Notes: generated by a model not told the origin, from the sequence alone. A DNA stretch of 64,000 nt from Sulfurovaceae bacterium (GCA_028714675.1 JAQTLV010000003.1:283031-347030); one strand, 5' to 3'. Counted from the first letter of the stretch, positions 48,808 through 56,046 are shown. A program made the numbers and translations.

Positions 48808-49017
48808 ATGAATATAGATTTTATAGAATCAAAAATAAACGAAATATTAAAAGAACTTGAAAATGAAACAATGAGTTTTGTAATGGATCAGAGTTTAGAT
48901 AAAAAAATAACAAACTTAAAGCTAAAACCACTTGTTAGCAGCAAACAGATACTTATAAATGCCCTTGAGAGTATAAAAATGGTCGAAAAACTTTCAAAAG
49001 AAGAATCTGAAAAATAA
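48808..49017 (+). CDS. Small hypothetical protein
   Basis: A 69-residue, Lys/Glu-rich helical protein starting 3 bp after mog. No family recognised. The tight spacing suggests co-expression with mog. Confidence 0.6.
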   Translation: MNIDFIESKINEILKELENETMSFVMDQSLDKKITNLKLKPLVSSKQILINALESIKMVEKLSKEESEK

Positions 49018-49021
49018 ATTT

Positions 49022-49630
49022 TTATTTTTTTCGAGCAGTCATTGCAAATACACTAAATGTACCATTTGGTTTTTCTATCATATTAGCAGTTTCAAATTTG
49101 ATATCTTTAAAACCAACTTCTCTTGCAATAATCTCCAATTCATCCCTATCAAAACCAAAATGAAATACACCGGTATTGTCTCCATGGAAACTTCCATCTT
49201 CTCTGTCTAAATCTGCAATAGCTATAAAACCATCACTTTTTAACATATTAAATAATTTTAAAAGCAAATCTTTTGTATTTTCTACGTGATGCATAGTCAT
49301 AGAGGAGGCTACACCATCAAACTTTAAATCATTTTCACATTCTGATATATCGCCATAAATTACATCTGTATCACATGCAAATTCATTTTGTTTTGCCAAA
49401 AACTCATCAAGCATAGATCTTGAATTGTCTATTGCAACTATTTTACCAACATTTGGAGCCAAAAAATAGGTCAAAAGCCCTGTACCAGCACCAAAATCAG
49501 CCAAAATCATATCTTTGTTCATTGATATATTTTTTAATATTACGTCCGCTATCTCTTTTGCATTTCTCACTCTAGTGCTATTCATATCCCAATTTTTTGA
49601 TTTTTGGGCAAATAAATCTTGTTTTTCCAT
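49022..49630 (-). CDS. SAM-dependent methyltransferase, class I
   Basis: A 202-residue Rossmann-fold methyltransferase. Motif I is LADFGAGTGLLTYFLA (about 44-59), motif II region is VAIDNSRSMLDEF (about 65-77) and VASSMTMHHVEN follows. The substrate is unknown. It is downstream of and 8 bp from the TetR regulator and probably co-transcribed with it. The start at 49630 has AGGAT upstream; the longer in-frame extension would read back into the TetR gene. Confidence 0.85.
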   Translation of the reverse strand: MEKQDLFAQKSKNWDMNSTRVRNAKEIADVILKNISMNKDMILADFGAGTGLLTYFLAPNVGKIVAIDNSRSMLDEFLAKQNEFACDTDVIYGDISECENDLKFDGVASSMTMHHVENTKDLLLKLFNMLKSDGFIAIADLDREDGSFHGDNTGVFHFGFDRDELEIIAREVGFKDIKFETANMIEKPNGTFSVFAMTARKK

Positions 49631-49638
49631 ATAAAATC

Positions 49639-50295
49639 CTAAAATAGAGTCTCTTTTTTTTCTAGTTTTACAGTTTCCCAAAAGAACTCTACATGTTTTT
49701 CGAATAATGATACCATAGAAGAGGTTGATTTTTTATCTACTTTTAGCAAAGTTATCTGCATTTGATAGAAAAATAGGGGTGCAAAAAATTCATTTGCTAA
49801 AAGTAGGGGGTCTGATGACTTAATCATCTCGTCTTGCATCATAGAAAACAGATAAGATGATAGTTTTTTTACATTTTCTTGGTAAAAATACTCATTATAT
49901 ATCTCTCTAATATTAATATTATTAAATATTTCCTGCATAAGCAGCTTGAAAAGTGCTTCATTTTTACTATCAAAGCTTATAAGTTTGAAGGTAGTAGCAA
50001 TACTTGAAAGCATGCCTTTGCCGTGCTTATAGGCATCTGGAGCGTTAAAATTGGAGAAAAGACTTGCAATAGCGGAGCTAGTAAGCTCAGCAACTAGGGT
50101 AGATAGTATCTCATCTTTGTTTTTAAAGTGATTATATAATGCACTTTGCTTTATTCCCAGCTCACCAGCTATATCTCTTACGCTTGTAGCCTTATATCCG
50201 TTTGTAGCAAATAAACCAAGGGACACATCTAGGATAGAGCTTCTCGTTCTATCACCCCTAGATAGGGGCTTTGAGTCATTTAGTTGATCATCCAT
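49639..50295 (-). CDS. TetR family transcriptional regulator
   Basis: A 218-residue regulator. The N-terminal helix-turn-helix (about 15-60) reads SILDVSLGLFATNGYKATSVRD...LGIKQSALYNHFKNKDEIL, typical of TetR proteins; the ligand-binding half is helical and variable. Four operator-like palindromes lie immediately upstream, so it likely represses itself and a divergent gene. That divergent gene is not present next to it; a prophage begins instead. The ligand is unknown. Confidence 0.93.
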   Translation of the reverse strand: MDDQLNDSKPLSRGDRTRSSILDVSLGLFATNGYKATSVRDIAGELGIKQSALYNHFKNKDEILSTLVAELTSSAIASLFSNFNAPDAYKHGKGMLSSIATTFKLISFDSKNEALFKLLMQEIFNNINIREIYNEYFYQENVKKLSSYLFSMMQDEMIKSSDPLLLANEFFAPLFFYQMQITLLKVDKKSTSSMVSLFEKHVEFFWETVKLEKKETLF

Positions 50296-50328
50296 GTCTT
50301 AACTCCTTTAGCATTATTATAATTATAG

Positions 50329-50471
50329 TGAACATTTGTTCATTTGTCAATAATATAGAGTGATATTCTAGTGAACACTTGTTAACTTAGTAAACTATAT
50401 GATAATATCATAAAAGAACATTTGTTCATTAATAGAATATGACTATATGTACTAAAGTGAACATTTGTTAA
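50329..50471. promoter_or_regulatory. Four TetR operator-like palindromes, 43-bp period
   Basis: Palindromes of the form TGAAC-A(T/C)TT-GTT(C/A)A start at 50329, 50372, 50415 and 50458, exactly 43 bp apart. Copies 1 and 3 have perfect or near-perfect arms (GAAC/GTTC); copies 2 and 4 have GTTAA in the right arm. The 43-bp spacing is about four helical turns, placing all sites on one face of the DNA. Location directly upstream of the TetR gene supports their being its operators. Confidence 0.75.
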
Positions 50472-50825
50472 TGTAGTGCCTTTTATACACCTATATACTG
50501 TACTTGTTATTTATATATGCTCCGTAGTATTTTACAGTGCATGATATATACTTAAATTTTAAAAAGGTAGGGCTCTTTTAGATTAATTAATATTATATTA
50601 TTGCCATATGCTAGCCGAAGAGTTGGAATAAAAACAAAGTCGTAACAATACAATGAGTATTAATGCTTACTTGAATTAAAAATCAATAATTTATTGTGCG
50701 AGGGTAGGTGAAGTGTCATCAGTAAAAAAAGGTTTTATTTCTCGATATATAGGGAGATAGAGGGCTTTTTATATTGACATTTCCATCTTTTTTATTCTCC
50801 TACAACAACCTAATCATACATATAA

Positions 50826-50950
50826 GCGAAAAATAAAGCGAAAAAATCAAAAGAATATCCCTCTAAAAAGTTTTTTAAATGCCTATATTTGGGCAATAGT
50901 TGATTTTTACACATGCGAAAAAAATAGCGAAATAAAATCAAAAAAGATAT
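50826..50950 (+). repeat. Two GCGAAA-box repeats, possible transposase-binding sites
   Basis: Two related about 34-bp segments begin at 50826 and 50915. Each has GCGAAA twice, 12 bp apart (50826/50838 and 50915/50927), followed by AAATCAAAA(G/A)A and ATAT. GCGAAA-containing repeats recall the MuA-binding sites near phage Mu ends. They lie between the last TetR operator and the phage repressor, where the left end of a Mu-like phage should have its transposase sites. Assignment is by analogy. Confidence 0.45.
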
Positions 50951-50960
50951 AAAAATAGAT

Positions 50961-51026
50961 GTTGTAAAAAATGACAAAAAGTGTGGTTTATGTTGTAAAT
51001 ACAACCATTTTTTTTTAAAATACAAC
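50961..51026. promoter_or_regulatory. Left cluster of GTTGTA/TACAAC half-sites
   Basis: GTTGTA occurs at 50961 and 50992 and its complement TACAAC at 51000 and 51021. The middle pair forms a perfect 14-bp palindrome GTTGTA-AA-TACAAC (50992-51005). The cluster lies just downstream of the repressor gene's 3' end, and the same half-sites recur at 52062-52153 on the other side of the repressor. Confidence 0.45.
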
Positions 51027-51067
51027 CATAAAAAAAAGAGTAAAAATGTCAGTAGGCATAAAAGAAG

Positions 51068-51712
51068 CTAAAAAATAACTCTGAGAACTTTGCCTACGAT
51101 ACTAAAAAAAACTTGCTCATCTCGCTGAACAGTCCAGCTTTGATAGTCTGGATTTACACTTTTGATGTGGATAGATCCACGAGGGTCTATTTGGATCAGT
51201 TTGACCATAAGCTCATTATCATAGTTGATGATATAGAGTCCATCGGTCCTAAATTCATGACACTCATCAAATATAACAAATGTATCTGGGTATAACATCG
51301 GCACCATAGAATAGCCATCAACTTTAATGACTCGCACAGAGCCTAATGGTGGAGTTTTAAAAAGGCTTTTGGATATAGTCATGGTTTCTACTATATCATA
51401 TCTAATACCATCTATGTCATTGCCTTTTCCTGCTTGAACATGTCCTCTGATGAGAGGCATAGAGATAGTGTCTTTATCTTTTTGGATTGTTTTGACATCA
51501 TCACTATGCATCTGCCCTTTTCCAGTAAGTAACCACCAACCATCTATGTTGAATTTTTTCTCCATAGTCTCAGCCAAATCAACACTAACCTTTTGTTTTC
51601 CAGTCTCAATATCTCTAATTTGAGATTGTTTTAAACCTATCTTATCGCCAAATTCTGTCTGGGTTAGCCCCTGTTTAGCCCTTATTTCCTTTAGTCTAGT
51701 TGCCATATTCAT
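51068..51712 (-). CDS. Prophage repressor, XRE HTH plus S24 (LexA-like) domain
   Basis: A 214-residue CI/LexA-type repressor. The N-terminal XRE helix-turn-helix (about 5-60; GLTQTEFGDKIGLKQSQIRDIETGK) is followed by an Ala94-Gly95 cleavage-site candidate and the S24 catalytic Ser135 (GYSMVPML) and Lys171 (ELMVKLI). It should keep the prophage silent and be removed by RecA-stimulated self-cleavage after DNA damage. Unlike Mu, whose c repressor is not of this kind, this implies SOS induction. It is divergent from the early operon. Confidence 0.92.
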   Translation of the reverse strand: MNMATRLKEIRAKQGLTQTEFGDKIGLKQSQIRDIETGKQKVSVDLAETMEKKFNIDGWWLLTGKGQMHSDDVKTIQKDKDTISMPLIRGHVQAGKGNDIDGIRYDIVETMTISKSLFKTPPLGSVRVIKVDGYSMVPMLYPDTFVIFDECHEFRTDGLYIINYDNELMVKLIQIDPRGSIHIKSVNPDYQSWTVQRDEQVFFSIVGKVLRVIF

Positions 51713-51729
51713 TTATTTTTACCTTTTTA

Positions 51730-51743
51730 TAGAAAATTTTCTA
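51730..51743. promoter_or_regulatory. Prophage operator palindrome O1
   Basis: TAGAAAATTTTCTA, a perfect 14-bp palindrome 18 bp upstream of the repressor start codon. Its centre is 30 bp from that of O2, about three helical turns. It is placed to control leftward repressor transcription and to cooperate with O2. Confidence 0.7.
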
Positions 51744-51750
51744 CATTCTC

Positions 51751-51779
51751 TTGACAATGTAGAAAAAATTCTATATAAT
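51751..51779 (+). promoter_or_regulatory. Prophage early rightward promoter
   Basis: TTGACA (51751-51756) and TATAAT (51774-51779) are both perfect consensus with the optimal 17-bp spacer. It fires rightward into the early genes. The spacer is occupied by the O2 operator, so repressor binding would directly block RNA polymerase. Confidence 0.88.
51760..51773. promoter_or_regulatory. Prophage operator palindrome O2
   Basis: TAGAAAAAATTCTA, with TAGAA/TTCTA arms matching O1, fills most of the spacer between the -35 and -10 boxes of the early promoter. It is the expected key site for repressor control of the lytic operon. Confidence 0.72.
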
Positions 51780-51920
51780 TTAATAACCAAACGGTTATAG
51801 TTTCAAATTATAACACAATTTGGTGTGTTGTTTAAATTTTATCATTTGTGCGTCCGCAGATGACACTATTGGTATATATACAAATAGTGAGTGAGTGCTA
51901 GAAAGTCCATAGGAGAGCGT

Positions 51921-52019
51921 ATGGCAAAAAATACAGAACCTACAGAGGAGCTCTTTTGTACTAACAAAAAGTGCCAAGCGTCCCCCTTGAACATAACATC
52001 CTTTAAAATAAAAATTTAG
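51921..52019 (+). CDS. Possible 32-residue prophage peptide with two Cys
   Basis: A short ORF with a strong ribosome-binding site (AGGAGAG) and ATG, first after the early promoter. It encodes Cys13 and Cys18 in ELFCTNKKCQ, faintly like the N-terminal part of Com-type zinc-finger regulators, but lacks the second Cys pair. It may be a real leader peptide or a decayed gene. Confidence 0.4.
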   Translation: MAKNTEPTEELFCTNKKCQASPLNITSFKIKI

Positions 52020-52061
52020 AGTTGGTATAAGAGGGCTTCTCTGTGGGTTTAGTGCAACATC

Positions 52062-52153
52062 TACAACATCTACAACAACACGCTTTAAAACAGATATAAG
52101 CTCGGTGTGGTCGTGGTTTGATATGTTGTAAAGAGGCTTACAACATCTACAAC
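52062..52153. promoter_or_regulatory. Right cluster of TACAAC/GTTGTA half-sites with hairpin
   Basis: TACAAC occurs at 52062, 52071, 52139 and 52148 and GTTGTA at 52125. The last three are partly arranged as a hairpin: ATGTTGTAA (52123-52131) pairs perfectly with TTACAACAT (52138-52146) across a 6-nt loop, 24 bp before the Lar-like gene. CAACATCTA is directly repeated. It mirrors the cluster at 50961-51026 and may be sites for an early phage regulator or the transposase. Confidence 0.45.
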
Positions 52154-52169
52154 AAAACAAGGAGAGCGG

Positions 52170-52463
52170 ATGGATGATGAAAAAAACGAGAAAGCACTTA
52201 AGATAGATAAGAGTGAAAAAAATAGTATAGCGATGAGACCTTGTCCATTTTGCGAATGCTCAAACATAAAAGTTATGAGTGAAGTGGTAACTAGCGAACT
52301 AGTTACTGGAGGAAAAAAATACCGAACAAAATACAACATGAGGTGTATGCAATGTAAAGCAAGAGGTCCGATAAAAGATAGTGAAACACAGGCTAGATAT
52401 GCATGGGAAGGTAAAAATCCAGACACTGGATGGAATACAAAAAATCTTTTTAGTGGAGGATAG
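52170..52463 (+). CDS. Lar-like restriction alleviation protein
   Basis: A 97-residue protein with a zinc-ribbon pattern: PCPFCECSNIKV (Cys pair near 26-29) and MRCMQCKARGP (Cys pair near 64-67), ending in an Ala-Trp-Glu motif as in the Lar/DUF restriction-alleviation family found in Rac prophage and others. Lar proteins weaken host type I restriction. Position in the early operon fits an anti-restriction role. AAGGAGAG precedes the ATG. Confidence 0.75.
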   Translation: MDDEKNEKALKIDKSEKNSIAMRPCPFCECSNIKVMSEVVTSELVTGGKKYRTKYNMRCMQCKARGPIKDSETQARYAWEGKNPDTGWNTKNLFSGG

Positions 52464-52464
52464 T

Positions 52465-52599
52465 ATGAGTGCTGATATATTGATATATTATCTACAAGAG
52501 GTAGATAATAGCGGTACTGCCACATGGGGTGAGTTTGTGCTGTGGTGGCAAAGTAGGTTTGCAAAAATACATACTTCTTGGAATATTGGAGGTGTATAA
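52465..52599 (+). CDS. Small prophage protein, 44 residues
   Basis: A short ORF beginning just after the Lar-like gene with GTGGAGGATAGT as ribosome-binding site. The peptide is aromatic-rich (five Trp including a Trp-Trp pair), with no recognised family. A longer in-frame reading into the Lar gene is unlikely. Confidence 0.55.
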   Translation: MSADILIYYLQEVDNSGTATWGEFVLWWQSRFAKIHTSWNIGGV

Positions 52600-52601
52600 A
52601 G

Positions 52602-52835
52602 ATGAAAAAAAAGAGCATGAGAGAAGTTGTGGAGACGATTAAAAAAAATATGTTTCCACATATAAAACGAAAAATTACAGATGAAGATGTGGCATCAATA
52701 CTACGACTTACTAGAAACACAATAGTCATAAATAGGAAAAGAAATGTAATACCCTATAAAGAGATTATAAGTTTTTGTGCTAATCGCGGAATTAATCCAC
52801 TAGATATTTTATATGAAAGAGAGAGAATATGGTAA
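52602..52835 (+). CDS. Prophage helix-turn-helix protein
   Basis: A 77-residue protein. Residues about 22-70 (DEDVASILRLTRNTIVINRK...EIISFCANRGINPLDILY) match the CI-repressor-type helix-turn-helix domain without any C-terminal domain. In this position it may play the Cro/Ner role that turns down early or repressor transcription. It begins 2 bp after the previous ORF and overlaps the next by 7 bp. Confidence 0.7.
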   Translation: MKKKSMREVVETIKKNMFPHIKRKITDEDVASILRLTRNTIVINRKRNVIPYKEIISFCANRGINPLDILYERERIW

Positions 52836-53317
52836 GAATAGAAGGAACAAACAGGGTTGGAGAAAAAATATGGTTAGAGACTAATTGTTTATTGACCGCA
52901 AGAGCTTTTATAGATGAGTTAATAACTTATGAATATAAAGATGCAAATATCTCTGCTATCAGAAAAGAGCTTAAAGAATATGAAAGCATGGAAGGCTATA
53001 TCGGAGATAAAGTAGACTTACAAGCAAAGATGGACCTACAAGAAGAGATAGATAAAGCTGGAAAAATAGTGGGCGTAAAGTTGCCTGATCCAGGTATAGG
53101 GGTAATGGCAGAAAATGGTCGAGGAGAGAGAGCATACATCACGCCAGATGGTAAAGCAACCTTGGAAAAAATAAGCCTTAATGAAAAACCACTAATCGAT
53201 CTTCGCGAAACATATCAAGATTTTATGGCACAGCATGTAAATGATGATGCAGTGGAAGATAACTTTCTTGGTGGAGTTGGTTATATCCGTGTGATAGTGC
53301 CAAGAGGTGTATCATGA
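52829..53317 (+). CDS. Prophage hypothetical protein
   Basis: A 162-residue acidic cytoplasmic protein with no motif I recognise. It has a helical central part (about 40-85) and overlaps both neighbours by 4-7 bp, so it belongs to the early operon. Confidence 0.65.
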   Translation: MVRIEGTNRVGEKIWLETNCLLTARAFIDELITYEYKDANISAIRKELKEYESMEGYIGDKVDLQAKMDLQEEIDKAGKIVGVKLPDPGIGVMAENGRGERAYITPDGKATLEKISLNEKPLIDLRETYQDFMAQHVNDDAVEDNFLGGVGYIRVIVPRGVS

Positions 53318-53460
53318 AAATGATAGAAAAGATAAATACAAAAATAGGTGAGGCAATCTTGAAGTTAATCCACAGCAAAAGAGATGACTATTTGACGAAA
53401 AAAGATTTTGTCTATCGCCCTGATAGATTTGAGAGAGCGACATCAGGAGAGAAGCAATGA
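53314..53460 (+). CDS. Small prophage protein, 48 residues
   Basis: A 48-codon ORF translationally coupled at both ends: its ATG overlaps the preceding stop and its TGA overlaps the next ATG (ATGA in each case). Basic, helical, no family recognised. The double overlap supports it being real. Confidence 0.6.
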   Translation: MKMIEKINTKIGEAILKLIHSKRDDYLTKKDFVYRPDRFERATSGEKQ

Positions 53461-53738
53461 TATGTTTTAAAGATACAGTTTTTTGCTCTAAGAGTAATCA
53501 ATGCAAAAATGAACATTGTCCTAATAGGCTTTTGGATACCGATATAGAAGAAGCAAACAACATACGCATACCTATTGCTACTTTAGATTTATCGACCATG
53601 AGTTGTGGTATGTGGTTGTTGGACGATATGCCAAGCATTAAAGATGTAGAAACAAAACCAAAAATTGTACAGCTAACAGTTTTTGAATATATGCCCAAGA
53701 TCTTCCCAAAAATGTTTCAGTTTTTCAAAAAAAAATAA
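53457..53738 (+). CDS. Prophage Cys-rich hypothetical protein
   Basis: A 93-residue protein with four to five Cys in the first 21 residues (Cys at 3, 10, 16 and 21; FCSKSNQCKNEHCPNR), suggesting an N-terminal zinc knuckle, and a basic aromatic C-terminus. Unknown function; likely nucleic-acid or protein binding. Confidence 0.6.
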   Translation: MICFKDTVFCSKSNQCKNEHCPNRLLDTDIEEANNIRIPIATLDLSTMSCGMWLLDDMPSIKDVETKPKIVQLTVFEYMPKIFPKMFQFFKKK

Positions 53739-53739
53739 A

Positions 53740-53808
53740 ATTCCTGCTAACTGCAGGGATGGTAGAGTTTTTTTCATGGTGGACTGAAAGAAGTGTAGCG
53801 TGAAAAAA
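53740..53808 (+). promoter_or_regulatory. Two tandem hairpins before the gp16-like gene
   Basis: ATTCCTGC/GCAGGGAT (53740-53747 with 53753-53760, one G-T wobble) is followed by TTTTTTCA/TGAAAAAA (53769-53776 with 53801-53808). They fill most of the 95-bp gap between two operon genes. The first is followed by a short T-run and could be a leaky terminator before the transposase genes. The second could sequester sequence near the next ribosome-binding site. Confidence 0.4.
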
Positions 53809-53833
53809 ATATAAAAATTATAATGGAGATAGC

Positions 53834-54079
53834 ATGAGTAGCATGAGAGAGAGATTTAACAAAAAAGGCTTTGGTGTAAATAAATATGCAAAAGCTCACA
53901 ATATCAATCATAGCACACTTAGTATGATACTTGATGGTATTTTGACTGGAGAGAAAAGTCCAGAAACAGGCAGGGTAAGGCGAGCTTTACAGCAGCTAAA
54001 GAATGATGGTGTGTATATAGGAAGATTGCCATGGGAAAAGAGCAAAAAAAACGATGTGAATAGTGGGGGCGGAAAATGA
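53834..54079 (+). CDS. BcepMu gp16-like small DNA-binding protein
   Basis: An 81-residue protein resembling the short helix-turn-helix proteins (BcepMu gp16 family) that sit upstream of transposase genes in Mu-like phages: FNKKGFGVNKYAKAHNINHSTLSMILDG (split, about 8-35) followed by VRRALQQLKNDGVYIG. It overlaps the transposase start by 4 bp. Confidence 0.72.
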   Translation: MSSMRERFNKKGFGVNKYAKAHNINHSTLSMILDGILTGEKSPETGRVRRALQQLKNDGVYIGRLPWEKSKKNDVNSGGGK

Positions 54080-56046
54080 CACAAGCAGAGTTAAGTAATA
54101 AGCACAACATATCACAACAGGCGATAAGCAAAAAGACATCTGAAGCTATCAGAGATGGCACGAATATGATCCGCATCGGAGAGATAAAATATAATATTAT
54201 TAAAAATGGAGAGAGATACAACTATGAAGAGATAGTTGATGTGGTTGTAAAAGCGATAAAGAGCGACAAAGAGTATCTCAAGCAAAATATACAAAAAAGA
54301 AGAGAAGCTGAATGTAAGTTGGAGGCGGTTAGAGCATACGAGAATAGAGGCGAGATGAGCTGGAATGATTTTGTTGATCATAGTCCGAGACGATTTATGC
54401 CATATCTGAAAAGTCAGAGACAGTTTTTAAGGTGGGTGCAAAAAGTAAGAGAGTGTCCATGTGATGAGTCGCCACTGGTATATCTAGTAGATAAAAGAGG
54501 TATCAACGCCAAAGAAAAAGCAATTGACGAAAATATGGCTTTGGATATAGAAAGGATGATTAAAGAAAAGCCACACCGAAAAGCTAAGAGGATATGGGAG
54601 TATTTGCAAAAAAAACACACTCACACACCAACATATGAAACTGTGAGAAAGTTTGTGGAGGAGTGGAAAAAGAAAAATGTCTTTGAGTTTGAATTTGCCA
54701 AAAATCCAGACAAAGCAAAAGGCATGTTTAAACCTGCTGGTGGCTCTATGAGCCAAGGCGTGAGTTTCACTAATGAGATTTGGGAGCTTGACGCCACACC
54801 TGCCGATGTGATATGCAGTGATGGCAAGAGATATACAATCTCTGGGCTTATAGATGTATATAGCAGACGAGTGGTGATGGTGGTAGAAGAGAGTGCGAGT
54901 TATAGCACACTAGCTAAGGTAATGCGTAAAGGCATCAAGATGCTTGGAGTGCCACAAAGTGTTAAGATTGATAATGGTAAAGATTATACAAGTAACTACT
55001 TTACCGCTACTTGCCAACGCCTTCGCATTAATCAGATACTTTGTCCACCATTTAGTGGCGAATATAAACCTCACATTGAGAGATTTTTTCGCACTATGTC
55101 TATGCAACTTTTTGAAGAGATGGAAGGTTATATCGGACATAGTGTTAAAGATAGAGCAGACTTACAAGCTCAAAGTGCTTTTAGTGCAAAGCTTGAGAGC
55201 ATAGAACGATGGAAAGAGCGATATAAAAATGGCGACGAGTTCGCTAAAAATTTTGCTATGAAAAAAGAAAATGCAGGGCTTGATGTGGGTGTGCCACTAA
55301 GCAGAGATGAGTTGCAAATGTGGCTTGATAGATGGATAGTTACATACGAAAATAGGCGACATGGTGGCATCAAATGCAAACCGATAGAGCGATGGAATAG
55401 TGATTTTACGCCTGTCAAAAAAATAGAAGATGAGCGAATGCTTGATATCTTACTAGGCTTTAGCAAGATACGCACTATCCGCAAAAAGGGAATAGAGTGG
55501 CTTGGTGGAACTTACTGGAGTGAGATGTTTGGTGATATGGTTGGCATGCAGGTATGGATCTTGAGTGATGATGATATGAGTAGAATATATCTTTATGATT
55601 TGGATATGAATTATCTCTTTGAGGCATACAATCCACAATTCAACAATATATCAAGAAGCTCTTATCTAGCAGCTACTAAAAAATATGACAAGAAGCTGGC
55701 AAAAATAGTTAAAGGTCTTGAGGAATTAAGACAAGAGGCTCCAGAGCGAATGCTTGAGAAGATACAAGATGATCTTACAACTATTGGAGTGGTGGTTGAA
55801 GAAACACCTACTGTTAAAATCAAAGAGTTTGATGATGCTGTTGGGGTGAGCATAGAGCTTAGTAATAAGAAAGAGATAGAAGCTGATGTGATGATCAATG
55901 GTCGTCCTGCATTTTCCAAAAAGTTTGATAGATTTTTGTGGGATTTACAGCATGACATGGTTGATGAATCGACGAAAAAACTCGCTGAGAAATATCCTGA
56001 CATGTGGGATATGGCTGAAAATGAATATAAACGAAGGATAGGCTAA
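54076..56046 (+). CDS. Mu-like phage transposase (MuA family, DDE)
   Basis: A 656-residue transposase/integrase. After an N-terminal HTH region (about 1-60) and helical DNA-binding segments, the RNase H-like catalytic core shows Asp239 (WELDATP), Asp299 (KIDNGKDY) and Glu335 (KPHIERFF), followed by the beta-barrel and C-terminal domains that contact MuB in Mu. It performs integration and replicative transposition of the phage. Length is near MuA (663). Confidence 0.95.
   Translation: MTQAELSNKHNISQQAISKKTSEAIRDGTNMIRIGEIKYNIIKNGERYNYEEIVDVVVKAIKSDKEYLKQNIQKRREAECKLEAVRAYENRGEMSWNDFVDHSPRRFMPYLKSQRQFLRWVQKVRECPCDESPLVYLVDKRGINAKEKAIDENMALDIERMIKEKPHRKAKRIWEYLQKKHTHTPTYETVRKFVEEWKKKNVFEFEFAKNPDKAKGMFKPAGGSMSQGVSFTNEIWELDATPADVICSDGKRYTISGLIDVYSRRVVMVVEESASYSTLAKVMRKGIKMLGVPQSVKIDNGKDYTSNYFTATCQRLRINQILCPPFSGEYKPHIERFFRTMSMQLFEEMEGYIGHSVKDRADLQAQSAFSAKLESIERWKERYKNGDEFAKNFAMKKENAGLDVGVPLSRDELQMWLDRWIVTYENRRHGGIKCKPIERWNSDFTPVKKIEDERMLDILLGFSKIRTIRKKGIEWLGGTYWSEMFGDMVGMQVWILSDDDMSRIYLYDLDMNYLFEAYNPQFNNISRSSYLAATKKYDKKLAKIVKGLEELRQEAPERMLEKIQDDLTTIGVVVEETPTVKIKEFDDAVGVSIELSNKKEIEADVMINGRPAFSKKFDRFLWDLQHDMVDESTKKLAEKYPDMWDMAENEYKRRIG

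Larger units (their letters stand above)
50296..51067. other. Gene-free junction: TetR operators then prophage left end
   Basis: No convincing gene lies in these 772 bp on either strand. The first part (to about 50471) holds the four TetR operator-like palindromes. The last part (from about 50825) holds GCGAAA boxes and GTTGTA/TACAAC half-sites that look phage-related. The chromosome-prophage boundary should fall between them, but I could not identify the terminal TG or the 5-bp target duplication without the right end. Confidence 0.6.

Noticed and set aside
50810..51025. A 71-codon minus-strand frame in the phage left-end region
   Set aside because: Phe/Lys/Tyr-rich low-complexity translation of AT-rich DNA with the GCGAAA repeats; no ribosome-binding site or family likeness.
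51921..52019. Mu Com regulator
   Set aside because: Only one Cys pair with altered spacing is present and the frame stops before the second pair; too weak to name.
51795..52160. A 121-codon frame on the minus strand opposite the early leader
   Set aside because: It lies across the early rightward transcript, has no ribosome-binding site, and its Cys/Val-rich translation comes from the TACAAC repeats.
52465..52599. A longer 72-residue reading of the 44-residue phage gene
   Set aside because: The extra N-terminus would read out of frame through the Lar-like gene, while a good ribosome-binding site sits at 52465.
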